Shown in pieces: positions 18,075-25,999 of a DNA stretch of 64,000 nucleotides. The notes under the pieces were generated by a model. The model saw only the letters and a list, made by a program, of their open reading frames with translations. It did no database searches and had not been told where the DNA came from. This DNA comes from Vicinamibacterales bacterium (lineage in GTDB: Bacteria > Acidobacteriota > Vicinamibacteria > Vicinamibacterales > Fen-181), in NCBI GenBank assembly GCA_036504215.1, contig DASXVO010000040.1:62001-126000 (forward strand). Direction: 5' to 3'. Both the position numbers and the translations under genes were made by a program. Every line of letters starts with the position of its first letter. Within the stretch, counting starts at the first letter, position 1.

Positions 18075-18099
18075 TGTTCACCTCCATCGCTGCGCAACG

Positions 18100-18119
18100 G
18101 CCCCCGTCCGATCGGGGGC
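18100..18119. promoter_or_regulatory. Stem-loop just upstream of precursor 1
   Basis: GCCCCCG (18100-18106) pairs perfectly with CGGGGGC (18113-18119) around a 6-nt loop. In the minus-strand transcript it lies 26-45 nt before the start codon of precursor 1, right upstream of its ribosome site. It is one of three hairpins between the two peptide genes. Confidence 0.55.
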
Positions 18120-18121
18120 TG

Positions 18122-18157
18122 CGCCGGGTGGCGCGTCGTCGGGACCTCCACCCGGCG
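18122..18157. promoter_or_regulatory. Middle stem-loop between the two precursor genes
   Basis: CGCCGGGTG (18122-18130) is the exact reverse complement of CACCCGGCG (18149-18157), giving a 9-bp stem with an 18-nt loop in the intercistronic RNA. Confidence 0.5.
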
Positions 18158-18183
18158 TCGGTGATCGCACGCCTCGATCGATG

Positions 18184-18210
18184 GCGCCGGCCCAGGTCGA
18201 GGGCCGGCGC
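18184..18210. promoter_or_regulatory. Strong 10-bp stem-loop after precursor 2
   Basis: GCGCCGGCCC (18184-18193) pairs perfectly with GGGCCGGCGC (18201-18210) around a 7-nt loop. It begins about 33 nt after the stop codon of precursor 2 on the minus strand. There is no U-tract, so it is more likely a 3'-end stabiliser or attenuator than a complete intrinsic terminator. Such elements after a RiPP precursor often raise its level above that of the flanking genes; this is inference. Confidence 0.55.
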
Positions 18211-18242
18211 ATCGTCATCTTGTCCGTCTGGCTCTCGCCGGA

Positions 18243-18374
18243 CTAGGTCGCCTCGGCTTCCTTCGTGTGGCTGTGCTCGAAGTCCCACCCTGCGTAGTAG
18301 CACAGTGACGCGCAGCCGGGGTCCGGCTCTGGTCTGATCGACGAGGCGGTGATCAACCCTTCGTTCTTCTTCAT
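18243..18374 (-). CDS. Putative RiPP precursor peptide 2 (43 aa)
   Basis: A 43-residue peptide with a GGAGGTCACG ribosome site. Its ATG (18374-18372) overlaps the TGA of the ABC exporter (18373-18371) as ATGA, so it is translationally coupled to that gene, strong support for it being real. It reads MKKNEGLITASSI, RPEPDPGCASLCYYAGW, then DFEHSHTKEAEAT, sharing the GLITAS, PDPxCASL, GW and H positions with the second peptide downstream. The likely core has two Cys (21 and 25), two Tyr and one Trp, all residues that radical SAM enzymes crosslink in known RiPPs. There is no GG cleavage motif. The modification and the mature product are unknown. Confidence 0.8.
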   Translation of the reverse strand: MKKNEGLITASSIRPEPDPGCASLCYYAGWDFEHSHTKEAEAT

Positions 18375-20215
18375 CGTGACCTCCAGTCTCCGAGGTGATG
18401 CGCGGCCGGTCGAGGGCCGCGCGGGGTGGTGGGGCAGCCGAAAGACCGCCCCGGGTGCAGTGGACGATTCCCTTCGCCAAGCCGGGCGTGTGCGGCTGCG
18501 AAGAGCTGGCTGTGGATCGCCGGCGCGGAAGGGCGGAACGACTCGTCGACGTCGGCCTCCACAAACGGAACGCGCAAGTCGCAGACCCGGTCCGCAATCG
18601 CCACGACCGCCGGGTCGTGCGAGATGACGATTGCGGTGCGGCCGCGCAGGTAGCTGTCCAGGTGTGCCAGGACCGCGGTCGCGGTCTGCTCGTCGAGCCC
18701 CTTGGTTGGCTCGTCGAGCAGCACGATCGGCGCGTCTTTGAGCATCGCGCGGGCGATGCCCAACCGGAGTCTCTGGCCGTTCGACAGGGCGATTCCGCCC
18801 TCGCCGATTCGGGTGTCGAGACCGCGAGGCAGTGCGCGGATGAACTCGCTGGCACACGCGAGCGAGACAGCCTCCTCGATCTGTTGACTCGATGCGCTCC
18901 GCCTCGCGAGGCGGAGGTTCTCTTCGACCGTGCCGCTCAGCAGGTACGGATCTTCGAACACCACGGCGAGATGAGATCGGTACTGTGCGATGTCGAGCTG
19001 GCGCACGTCGATTCCGCCCAGCAGGATGCGCCCGCTCTCCGGATCGTAGAACCGCAGGAGCAGGCGTAGCACGGTCGACTTGCCGCAGCCGCTCGCGCCG
19101 ACGATCGCGAGCCGCTCCCCCTGGTCGACGTGAAAGGAGAGCCGGTCGAGGACGGGGGGGCCGGAAGGATAGCGGAAGACGATCGACTCGGCACAGAGGT
19201 CGAACCGGTGCGGAACCGGCCCCACCCCGGTGCGGCGTTCACCGGGGAGGTTCCGCAGCTCCACCAGCCGCCGAAGTGAAACGAGTGCGCTCTGCACGTC
19301 GACGTTCTGGCTCAGCACAGCCTGAAGCGGAGAGAAGACGTAGCTGATGAACGCCTGGAAGGCGACCAGTTGACCGACCGACATGCGGCCGGCCAGACAC
19401 TCGGCGGCCCCGAACCACAAGACGACGAACGGCGCAACGGTGCTGACCAGGTACGTCGAGCGCCGGGCCGCTGCCGACGTCATCTCCTCGCGGACGACCG
19501 TGTTCACCATATGGAGGAGTTGCGACCTCTGGCGCAAACGGCCGTCCCACTCGGCCCCGAACGCCTTGACGACGGGCACCCTCGCCAGCACTTCCTGAAG
19601 CCCCCACCCGACCTGCGCGCGGGCGTCCTGCGCGAGCTGCGCGCAGGCGCGAATCCTCCGGTTGAACACGATGATGGTCAGGGCGAACGCCGGCAGCGTG
19701 GCCAGGCACACGAGAGCGAGCTTCCAGGACAGCAGCGTCAGGCTGAGGGCTCCGCCCACGAGCAGAATCGCACTCTGGAGGATGCCGAGCAGCGGGCCGG
19801 CCAGGATGGCGTTGAGGCGAACCAGATCGGCACGCACGCGGGACGCCAGGAACCCCGGCGGGTGATTCTCGAGCGCGATCAACGATGCGCGCTGCAGCCG
19901 CTCGAGGATCTCCAGATGGAAGCTCCCGAGAACGTGCTCGCGCAGCATGACGACGACCAGCGTGTGCGCCATCGTCACGATCGCGTTGAACGCCAGGATC
20001 GCGAACAGGCCGACGACCACGATGGAGAACAGGGAGAGGTCCCGCGCTTTCACGAGGCGATCGACGATCACCATCGTCAGGAACGGGAGCGGGAGCTGCA
20101 CGGCAACGGTCAGCAGCATCGTTGCGGCGGCCAGCCACAGGCGCCGTCGATGCGGCGCGACGAAGCGCCAGAAGGTCCTGAGATCGGATCGCTCCTGGAG
20201 TCCGAGTTGCGTCAC
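18371..20215 (-). CDS. ABC exporter (fused permease-ATPase) of the RiPP operon
   Basis: A 614-residue half-transporter: an N-terminal six-helix ABC exporter domain (residues ~20-310) followed by an ATPase domain. Walker A is GASGCGKST, the signature is LSNGQRLRLGIARAML (LSNGQ instead of the usual LSGGQ), Walker B is PIVLLDEPT and the H-loop is VISHDP. There is no C39 peptidase domain, so leader removal must be done by another protease. A ~70-residue basic, proline-rich tail follows the ATPase. The GTG start at 20215 overlaps the stop of the nucleotidyltransferase gene (GTGA), and its stop overlaps the start of precursor 2 (ATGA). It most likely exports the modified peptide. Confidence 0.9.
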   Translation of the reverse strand: MTQLGLQERSDLRTFWRFVAPHRRRLWLAAATMLLTVAVQLPLPFLTMVIVDRLVKARDLSLFSIVVVGLFAILAFNAIVTMAHTLVVVMLREHVLGSFHLEILERLQRASLIALENHPPGFLASRVRADLVRLNAILAGPLLGILQSAILLVGGALSLTLLSWKLALVCLATLPAFALTIIVFNRRIRACAQLAQDARAQVGWGLQEVLARVPVVKAFGAEWDGRLRQRSQLLHMVNTVVREEMTSAAARRSTYLVSTVAPFVVLWFGAAECLAGRMSVGQLVAFQAFISYVFSPLQAVLSQNVDVQSALVSLRRLVELRNLPGERRTGVGPVPHRFDLCAESIVFRYPSGPPVLDRLSFHVDQGERLAIVGASGCGKSTVLRLLLRFYDPESGRILLGGIDVRQLDIAQYRSHLAVVFEDPYLLSGTVEENLRLARRSASSQQIEEAVSLACASEFIRALPRGLDTRIGEGGIALSNGQRLRLGIARAMLKDAPIVLLDEPTKGLDEQTATAVLAHLDSYLRGRTAIVISHDPAVVAIADRVCDLRVPFVEADVDESFRPSAPAIHSQLFAAAHARLGEGNRPLHPGRSFGCPTTPRGPRPAAHHLGDWRSR

Positions 20216-20979
20216 GACACCCTCGCCCGCGCGGCCAGCCGCGCCTCGCACCACGCCAGGTCTTCCGGCGTGGTCAGGTTGACGTCGAAGGTCGAGACGC
20301 ACTCCGCGCGCACGCGGGCACCGCGGTCGATCAGGGTCTGGATGGCGTCGGTGATGCCGAGTTCGCCGTTCGCGGCGCGGGGCGTCCGTTCGAGCGCCTC
20401 GAAGATGGCCGGAGTGAACGAGTAGACGCCGCATCCCTTGAGCCCGGTCTCCCCCATCGGGGGCTTCTCGATGACCCGCGTCACGCGCCGGTCAGGGCCG
20501 AGCACCACCCGGAAGTTGCGGTGGAACCGCATGGGATCGCGTTCCTCGACGATGGCGACGACGGCGTCGCTCGTACCGTCGAGCACGGGGTCCAGCAAGC
20601 GGGACCCTCGAGCGGGCACGAAGAAGATGTCACCGAGGAACAGCGCAAAGGGACCCCTCACGTGCGGCTGGAGACAGAGAACCGCATCACCCGATCCGCG
20701 TGTGCTCGACTGTTCGATGACTTCGATCGTGCCGGGCTCCGGCCGGACGACCGACAGGTAGTCAATCACGCGCTCCCTTCCGCAGCCGAGGACCAGCAGC
20801 ACCCGGGAGATCCCGAGCCCGTGCATCGCGTCGAGCTGGTGGAGGAGCACCGGACGACCGCCCACCGGAAGCAGCGTCTTGGGCAGGCCGCGGAACGCCC
20901 CATTCATCCGGCTGCCTCGGCCTGCGGCGATGATCGCGCCGGTCAGCGCGTCACGAGCAGAAGAAGTCGCGGTAGCCAT
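20212..20979 (-). CDS. Sugar-phosphate nucleotidyltransferase-like protein
   Basis: A 255-residue nucleotidyltransferase of the GT-A-like fold that activates sugar or alditol phosphates with NTP. The nucleotide-binding loop GAIIAAGRGSRM is at residues 14-25 and the substrate Lys lies in LPKTLLPVGG. A metal-binding Asp is in FALFLGDIFF, and the IEKPPMGETGLKGCGVYSF segment is typical of the family. ATG 20979 overlaps the glycosyltransferase gene by 29 bp and has an AAGGTG ribosome site. It presumably makes the nucleotide-activated donor used by a glycosyltransferase of the same operon. The sugar cannot be told from sequence. Confidence 0.85.
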   Translation of the reverse strand: MATATSSARDALTGAIIAAGRGSRMNGAFRGLPKTLLPVGGRPVLLHQLDAMHGLGISRVLLVLGCGRERVIDYLSVVRPEPGTIEVIEQSSTRGSGDAVLCLQPHVRGPFALFLGDIFFVPARGSRLLDPVLDGTSDAVVAIVEERDPMRFHRNFRVVLGPDRRVTRVIEKPPMGETGLKGCGVYSFTPAIFEALERTPRAANGELGITDAIQTLIDRGARVRAECVSTFDVNLTTPEDLAWCEARLAARARVS

Positions 20980-22396
20980 CGTGAAGCACCTTCCAACTGA
21001 AGTGCGCGACCATGTAGTCGCGGTGATCGACGAACTCGTCCGAGTCGAGAAGCCCCAGGATCTTCCGGCCCATCTCCGGCAGGTCCTGGCACAGGTGGAC
21101 CAATGGGGCGCCATCGACGCGCGATCGTTGCCAGTGATACGACGGCAGGTCGAGGTTGACGCACGTCATGCCGCAGGCCAGCGCTTCCGCCGTGACGTAG
21201 GAGTAGAAGTCGGCGATCGACGGCAGGACGTGAATCCGGCACCGGGAGTACTCGGCGACCACATCGTCGCCCTCGCGACGTCCCGCGAACTCGACGTGAT
21301 TCGTCAGGCCGAGCCGTTCGATCGCCGCCCGAAGGCAACCGATTTCCTGCCGCTCGACCGGCGCAGACGACTCGATGTCGCCCACGAGCCGCAGTCGTAG
21401 TGCCGGACGGTGGTCCACCATCCCCCGGAAGGTCTCGAGGAACGCCCGCACGCCCTTGTTCGCTGTCAGGCGACCGACGAACAGCAGCGTCTCCTTGTCA
21501 CGTTCGACGGGAAGCGGCCTGAACCGATCGGTGTCGACGGGGTACGGAAGCTGTACCAGCTTCTGCCGCGGAATGCCCCACGCCAACGCGTGCCGGTAGT
21601 CGGGCTCCTGCAACACGAGCAGCTTGCCGATGCGTTCGGCGTCGTACCAGCACCGGTCGCCGCCACGAAGGCCTGGCGGCTGGAAGAAGGACGGCACGAG
21701 CAGCCACTGCCGCGATGGGAAGAACTCGACCACGTCCTGAGCGAGGACCTGCGGGTAGAAGTAGGTGACGATGGCGTCGGCGTTCGACTGCTGAAGCGCG
21801 CCGAACAGATCGGAGGATCCGACCGTGTAGTTGCAGAGCGCCTCGGCGTCGCCAGCACCAGCCGCACCGAATGTTGCCACCCGCCGCCGAAGCCGGCACA
21901 CGTCGGTCCACCGGGGAACCGTGAAGCGCGCGACCGGAACCCCGTCGATGACCGCGTGCGCCGGCAGGTCCGGGCGCCTGTCGTAGGTGAAGACGAGGTG
22001 TTCGAGCGGCTCGGACAGGTGAGCGCAGATGTCCGCGATCTGGCGCTGCGTGCCGGACAGGTGGGGCAGATAATCGGACGTCACGTGGACGATGCGCTTC
22101 TTTGGCCTCCGCGCGACGAGGACTTTCGACCGAACCATCGCGGACAGTGTCCGAGGGCTCTGCAGCGTGTCCGGTCGAAGCTCGCCGTTTTCGACCCTCA
22201 CGCCCAGTGCGTCCTCGAGGTCGGTGAGCAGCCCGCACACGCCGTCGGCCGTGATGCCCAGGACGCCGAAGGGTGAATCGAACCACGGTGGCGGCGCCGG
22301 CAGCTCGTTCTCCCGTCCCGCGGCCAGCCTCATGGCGTGCTCGATGCCGCCAGCGTCCGGGACGGTCGCCGCGGTGAGAGAACCGTCCACGCGCAT
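20951..22396 (-). CDS. GT4-type glycosyltransferase with N-terminal degenerate carrier-protein-like domain
   Basis: A 481-residue protein. Residues ~100-480 are a GT-B glycosyltransferase of family 4: HVTSDYLPHLSGTQRQI at its start, LLFVGRLTANKGV in the linker region and the donor-site segment HVLPSIADFYSYVTAEALA with the conserved Glu. Residues ~43-92 look like an acyl/peptidyl-carrier domain (CGLLTDLEDALGVRVENGEL and a TLSAMV helix), but the phosphopantetheine-bearing DSL is replaced by TADG, so it should not be chargeable. ATG 22396 overlaps the CPBP gene stop (TGATG). Within a RiPP operon it may glycosylate the peptide; the degenerate carrier domain may serve for docking. Confidence 0.82.
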   Translation of the reverse strand: MRVDGSLTAATVPDAGGIEHAMRLAAGRENELPAPPPWFDSPFGVLGITADGVCGLLTDLEDALGVRVENGELRPDTLQSPRTLSAMVRSKVLVARRPKKRIVHVTSDYLPHLSGTQRQIADICAHLSEPLEHLVFTYDRRPDLPAHAVIDGVPVARFTVPRWTDVCRLRRRVATFGAAGAGDAEALCNYTVGSSDLFGALQQSNADAIVTYFYPQVLAQDVVEFFPSRQWLLVPSFFQPPGLRGGDRCWYDAERIGKLLVLQEPDYRHALAWGIPRQKLVQLPYPVDTDRFRPLPVERDKETLLFVGRLTANKGVRAFLETFRGMVDHRPALRLRLVGDIESSAPVERQEIGCLRAAIERLGLTNHVEFAGRREGDDVVAEYSRCRIHVLPSIADFYSYVTAEALACGMTCVNLDLPSYHWQRSRVDGAPLVHLCQDLPEMGRKILGLLDSDEFVDHRDYMVAHFSWKVLHDGYRDFFCS

Positions 22397-23259
22397 CACG
22401 CGGCCTCCCGCACCGGTGCCGCCCAACCGCCCTGGCGCCGGGCGAGCATCAGCAGGCCAGCCGCGACGACGAGCAGGAAGAGCGCCGTCACGATTTTGAA
22501 AACCACCAGCTCGAGGTGACTGCCGAGGTGATAGTTGAAGGTGAACACCCGGGATACCTCGAACGCCGGAACGCGGTAGAAATAGATGCCGTCGCCCCAG
22601 AAGTCCCACCCGGCGTGAATGCCGATCGCCAACCACAGCGACCGGGTCACGATCACCGCGAGCGCGAGGACCACGCCGAGCAGGAAGAGATTGAGGAGCA
22701 CGAGAACGCCCACGCCCTTGAACGCATGGATGAGGCTGTAGAGCACCGAGGAGGCGACGACGGCCACCGGAACCGCGCGATAGCCTCGGAGGAGCCGCGT
22801 CAGCACGTACCCGCGGAAGAGCAGTTCCTCGCCGAGTCCGATGCCCAGGTTGATGACGACCCCGAGGCCCACGCCCACGGCGGCCAGTTGCACCGGGAGT
22901 CCGGTGATTGTCACGCGGCGAAGATCGGTCCAACCCGCAGCATGGTGCACCGCGCCGATGCCGCCGACCGCCACGCCCGCCACCACGAACCCAATCGCGA
23001 GCGCCCGAACGAGCCTCGCATCCCGCACGACGCCCAGGTTGTTCAGGCCTTCGCGGTGGACGAAGTGCTGGTAGGCCGCGACGAACAGGAGAGTGAACGG
23101 CAGGATGAACCAGATGCCCACGACCCGCGTATGGGTGAGCAGCGCGACCGGAATGACGCAGACGAGGGACAGCACGAGGAACGATACGAGGAAGATCAGG
23201 ACCTCGCAGAGCGGTGCGAACAACGGCCAGACGCGTGACCGGATGGTGGGTTGATTCAC
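22396..23259 (-). CDS. CPBP-family intramembrane metalloprotease
   Basis: A 287-residue membrane protein with about eight helices. The CPBP (Rce1/Abi) catalytic motifs are present: GEELLFRG (Glu144, Glu145, Arg149), a His in SLIHAFKG and HAGWDF in the third motif. Members cleave prenylated proteins or act in bacteriocin immunity and maturation. GTG 23259 overlaps the stop of the preceding gene and follows an AGGAGG ribosome site. Since the ABC exporter lacks a C39 domain, this is the best candidate in the operon for leader removal, or it may give self-immunity. Both are inference from context. Confidence 0.88.
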   Translation of the reverse strand: MNQPTIRSRVWPLFAPLCEVLIFLVSFLVLSLVCVIPVALLTHTRVVGIWFILPFTLLFVAAYQHFVHREGLNNLGVVRDARLVRALAIGFVVAGVAVGGIGAVHHAAGWTDLRRVTITGLPVQLAAVGVGLGVVINLGIGLGEELLFRGYVLTRLLRGYRAVPVAVVASSVLYSLIHAFKGVGVLVLLNLFLLGVVLALAVIVTRSLWLAIGIHAGWDFWGDGIYFYRVPAFEVSRVFTFNYHLGSHLELVVFKIVTALFLLVVAAGLLMLARRQGGWAAPVREAA

Positions 23260-24596
23260 GACATGACCTCCTGGGCACGAGCGAGGATGCGCTCGGAGAT
23301 GGCGGCGGCGCCCGGCAGGCGCGTCAACTCGGCGCAGTACGCCGCCTGGTGTTCCCGGAGTTCCCGCCGAACCGATTCGTCGCAGAGCAGCCGCTGGAGC
23401 GCACACGTCGTCGCGCCCTCGTCGAAGAGTTCGAGGCGTTCGAACGTACGTGCGTACCGATTGCCGTCGAACAGCGGCCGCAGCTCCTCGAGCCAACCGA
23501 GCGGGAAGACCGCCGACGGGAAGATCGACCCGGGCGCCTCGCGCTCGATGGATCGAACCAGGCCCTCGACGTGCGCCGACAGGGGGAAGGGCGAGTCGAA
23601 CGCCACGCCGTCGGCGGCAGGGCGGGCAGAGACGCTGTTGACGAAGGCGGCCGCGGGAACTCCGGCGATGACCGCGCGCGTCACCGTCGCCGACGTGACG
23701 TTGTCGGCGATGACGAGATCGCTGGTGCGCACGAGGTCATCGACCACGCTCACGGGCAGGCCAGAGCGGTACTGCAGGGTGACCTGGCCCGAGGTCTCGA
23801 CGCGGTCCTCGAGTTCGCCGCTGACGAACACGAGTCGAACGGGAACCAGGCACGCGGAGAAGTACCGGGCGAGCAGGCGCGGGTAGTAGCGCATGTACGG
23901 GATGCCAAGCGTCGTGCACAACTGGATCGCCCAACTCCCCACCGGCACGAGCACGAGGCGCTCGTGGACCGGGAGGCCGAGCCGACAGCGAACTTGATCC
24001 GTGCGCTCGCCGGGCGACCCGGCGCCGCCGGAGAGGTTGAACTTGAAGATCCGGTCGTCGGGGTCGATCCGGGGGTCGTGCAGCGGGCACGGCCGGACGA
24101 TCGCGGCGATCCGGTCTGGAAGCGGCTGGATCTCACAGATCTTCGTCCTCGGTCGCGGTCCTTTCGGTGCGCCGGGGTCTCCGGCCTTGGGCGCCTCGAA
24201 CCGGCGCAGACACTCGATCGTGATCCTCCGCAGCCGAGGGTGCAGCATGAGGTGGTCGAAGGTCGCGACGGGGCACGAGAGATCGAACAGCCAGTTGTTC
24301 GACCAGACATGGGCGACATCCGCCGACTCGTTGAGGTAGTAGTCGGACGTGATGATCAGGGACGGGGAGATCTCGCGGGCGGCGAGATTCAGCGCCCGCT
24401 GGTTCGCCGTCCGATCGTCGGAGAGCGGCGCGACCTTCCATCCTCCCTGCCGGAGGAAGTCCGCTGCGAACGGGAACGCCGCGAACCTGACGTTCCAGCC
24501 GTTCGCCGTCAGATCCGCCGCGAAGCGCGCGGCGGTGTAGGTCTCGCCGAGGCTCTTCTGGCGAGCTGTCACGAAGAGCGCCGAAGGCGTGGTCAC
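23256..24596 (-). CDS. Glycosyltransferase-fold protein, DUF6365-like
   Basis: A 446-residue protein whose N-terminus (ALFVTARQKSLGETYTAARF) and overall pattern resemble GT-B-type proteins of the DUF6365 kind. The C-terminal half has a DLVIADNVTSATVTRAVIAG segment, similar in position to the nucleotide-sugar site of MGT/UDP-glycosyltransferases. No catalytic residue can be named with certainty. GTG 24596 overlaps the stop of the upstream radical SAM gene (GTGA), and its own end overlaps the CPBP start. With the GT4 gene and the nucleotidyltransferase it forms a sugar-transfer set inside the operon. Confidence 0.65.
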   Translation of the reverse strand: MTTPSALFVTARQKSLGETYTAARFAADLTANGWNVRFAAFPFAADFLRQGGWKVAPLSDDRTANQRALNLAAREISPSLIITSDYYLNESADVAHVWSNNWLFDLSCPVATFDHLMLHPRLRRITIECLRRFEAPKAGDPGAPKGPRPRTKICEIQPLPDRIAAIVRPCPLHDPRIDPDDRIFKFNLSGGAGSPGERTDQVRCRLGLPVHERLVLVPVGSWAIQLCTTLGIPYMRYYPRLLARYFSACLVPVRLVFVSGELEDRVETSGQVTLQYRSGLPVSVVDDLVRTSDLVIADNVTSATVTRAVIAGVPAAAFVNSVSARPAADGVAFDSPFPLSAHVEGLVRSIEREAPGSIFPSAVFPLGWLEELRPLFDGNRYARTFERLELFDEGATTCALQRLLCDESVRRELREHQAAYCAELTRLPGAAAISERILARAQEVMS

Positions 24597-25999
24597 GGTG
24601 TCACCCCCTGGGTCCGGGGCGCAGCGGCCGCGGGGAGACACGGCGAATCGCCGGCTGCAGACCGGTACTCGTCCTGGAGAGGTCCGTGGTGGCGCCAGAC
24701 GGACTTGTAGAAGGCGCAATATGGGTCGCGCGCGTAGATATTTCCGGAGGCGCTCTCGGCGTGGGCCATGCAGCCGCCCGCACAGAAGTAGCGGCACTCG
24801 CAGCCGGCGCACCCCGGCACGCGATCGACGGTGCGGTCGAGGTACGCGCGCTTCGCCTCGGTCGAGGTCAGCACACGCTCGAGTTCCGCGTCATCGAGCG
24901 CGCTCACGCGTCCGAGACAGTGCCGAGCGTCGGTGAGGTTCGGGCACGGATGGATGGCGCCGTCCGCGTGGATTGCGATGATGCGATCGAGCCGGCAGTC
25001 GGTGCGGACGCGGGTCATCGCCAGCTGACCGTCGTCGGCATCCGCGCCGCCCGCCGCCAGACGTTTGGCGACCGCCCGCTGGTGCAGCGCGAACATGTCG
25101 GCGCACGAGGTGGTGAGGCGGTCTCGATTGCAGAGTCCGCGGCCGGTCGGCACGAAGAAGCCGAATGACACGTCGGCGCCAAAGGCGGCCGCGACATCCA
25201 CCACGTCCTCGAGGTGTTCGTGGTTCAGTCGCGTGACGGTCGGGTTGATCGACACGCGCGCCATCGGGAAACCGTTCGCGCGCAGCGTCTCGAGCCCGCG
25301 GATCGTCCTCGCGAACGTGCCCGCTCCGCGAATCCGGTCGTTCAGATCGGCCGTGGCGCCGTCGAGGCTGATGTTGAGGGAGTCGACGCGCGCCGCAAGC
25401 ATGCCGGCGACGGCGCCGGTGAGCAGCGTCCCGTTGGTGACCAGGGTGATCGATCCGAACCTGGAGCGGGCGGTCGCGAGGATGTCTTCGATGTCCCGCC
25501 GGAGGAGCGGCTCGCCCCCGGTGACGATGAGGCGGGTGAACCGGCACCGCGCCGCGACGTCGAGAAGGCGGTGGATCGCGGGCAGGTCGAGAACGTCCGG
25601 TCCCGTCCGCTGGTCGGCGTCCATGTAGCAGGTGATGCACGAGAGGTTGCAGCGCGACGTGACGTGAAGGTGCAACGCGCGTGGCGCTGGCTCCGCCATG
25701 CCGGCAGCGCCTGGTGCCGTAACCTCAGCGGCGCTCTCTCGAACGAAGCCGTGTTCGCGCAGGTAGGCCACCGTATCCCGGATCGCCTCGGGAGAGAACC
25801 GAGAAGCCGGTGTGCCGACGCCGGCTGATGTCGGATGGCCGCCAGCGACGACGGAGCGGACGGCCTCGAGCCCCTCGCGAGGCATGCGGACCCATGTCCC
25901 CGCGGGAACGTTCAGCACGAGTGCCTGCGTCGCCTTGGCGATCACGTGGGTGCCCGGGGTGAACTCCAACGGTGTCAGGTCGCCTCGAGCCGGTGTCAT
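24593..25999 (-). CDS. Radical SAM/SPASM peptide maturase with N-terminal PqqD-like domain
   Basis: A 468-residue enzyme. Residues ~15-90 form a PqqD-like RiPP recognition element that would bind the precursor leader (VLNVPAGTWVRM, then RDTVAYLREHGFV). The radical SAM barrel starts with CNLSCITC (Cys117, Cys121, Cys124), with GGEPLLR for SAM binding and LNISLDGA. The C-terminal SPASM domain, carrying auxiliary Fe-S clusters, shows CRLDR, HPCPN and GCAGCECRYFCAGGCMAHA. ATG 25999 overlaps the stop of the preceding radical SAM gene (ATGA). It is likely one of the core enzymes installing a C-C, C-S or C-O link or an epimerisation on the GLITAS peptides. The reaction type cannot be read from sequence. 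Confidence 0.9.
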   Translation of the reverse strand: MTPARGDLTPLEFTPGTHVIAKATQALVLNVPAGTWVRMPREGLEAVRSVVAGGHPTSAGVGTPASRFSPEAIRDTVAYLREHGFVRESAAEVTAPGAAGMAEPAPRALHLHVTSRCNLSCITCYMDADQRTGPDVLDLPAIHRLLDVAARCRFTRLIVTGGEPLLRRDIEDILATARSRFGSITLVTNGTLLTGAVAGMLAARVDSLNISLDGATADLNDRIRGAGTFARTIRGLETLRANGFPMARVSINPTVTRLNHEHLEDVVDVAAAFGADVSFGFFVPTGRGLCNRDRLTTSCADMFALHQRAVAKRLAAGGADADDGQLAMTRVRTDCRLDRIIAIHADGAIHPCPNLTDARHCLGRVSALDDAELERVLTSTEAKRAYLDRTVDRVPGCAGCECRYFCAGGCMAHAESASGNIYARDPYCAFYKSVWRHHGPLQDEYRSAAGDSPCLPAAAAPRTQGVTP

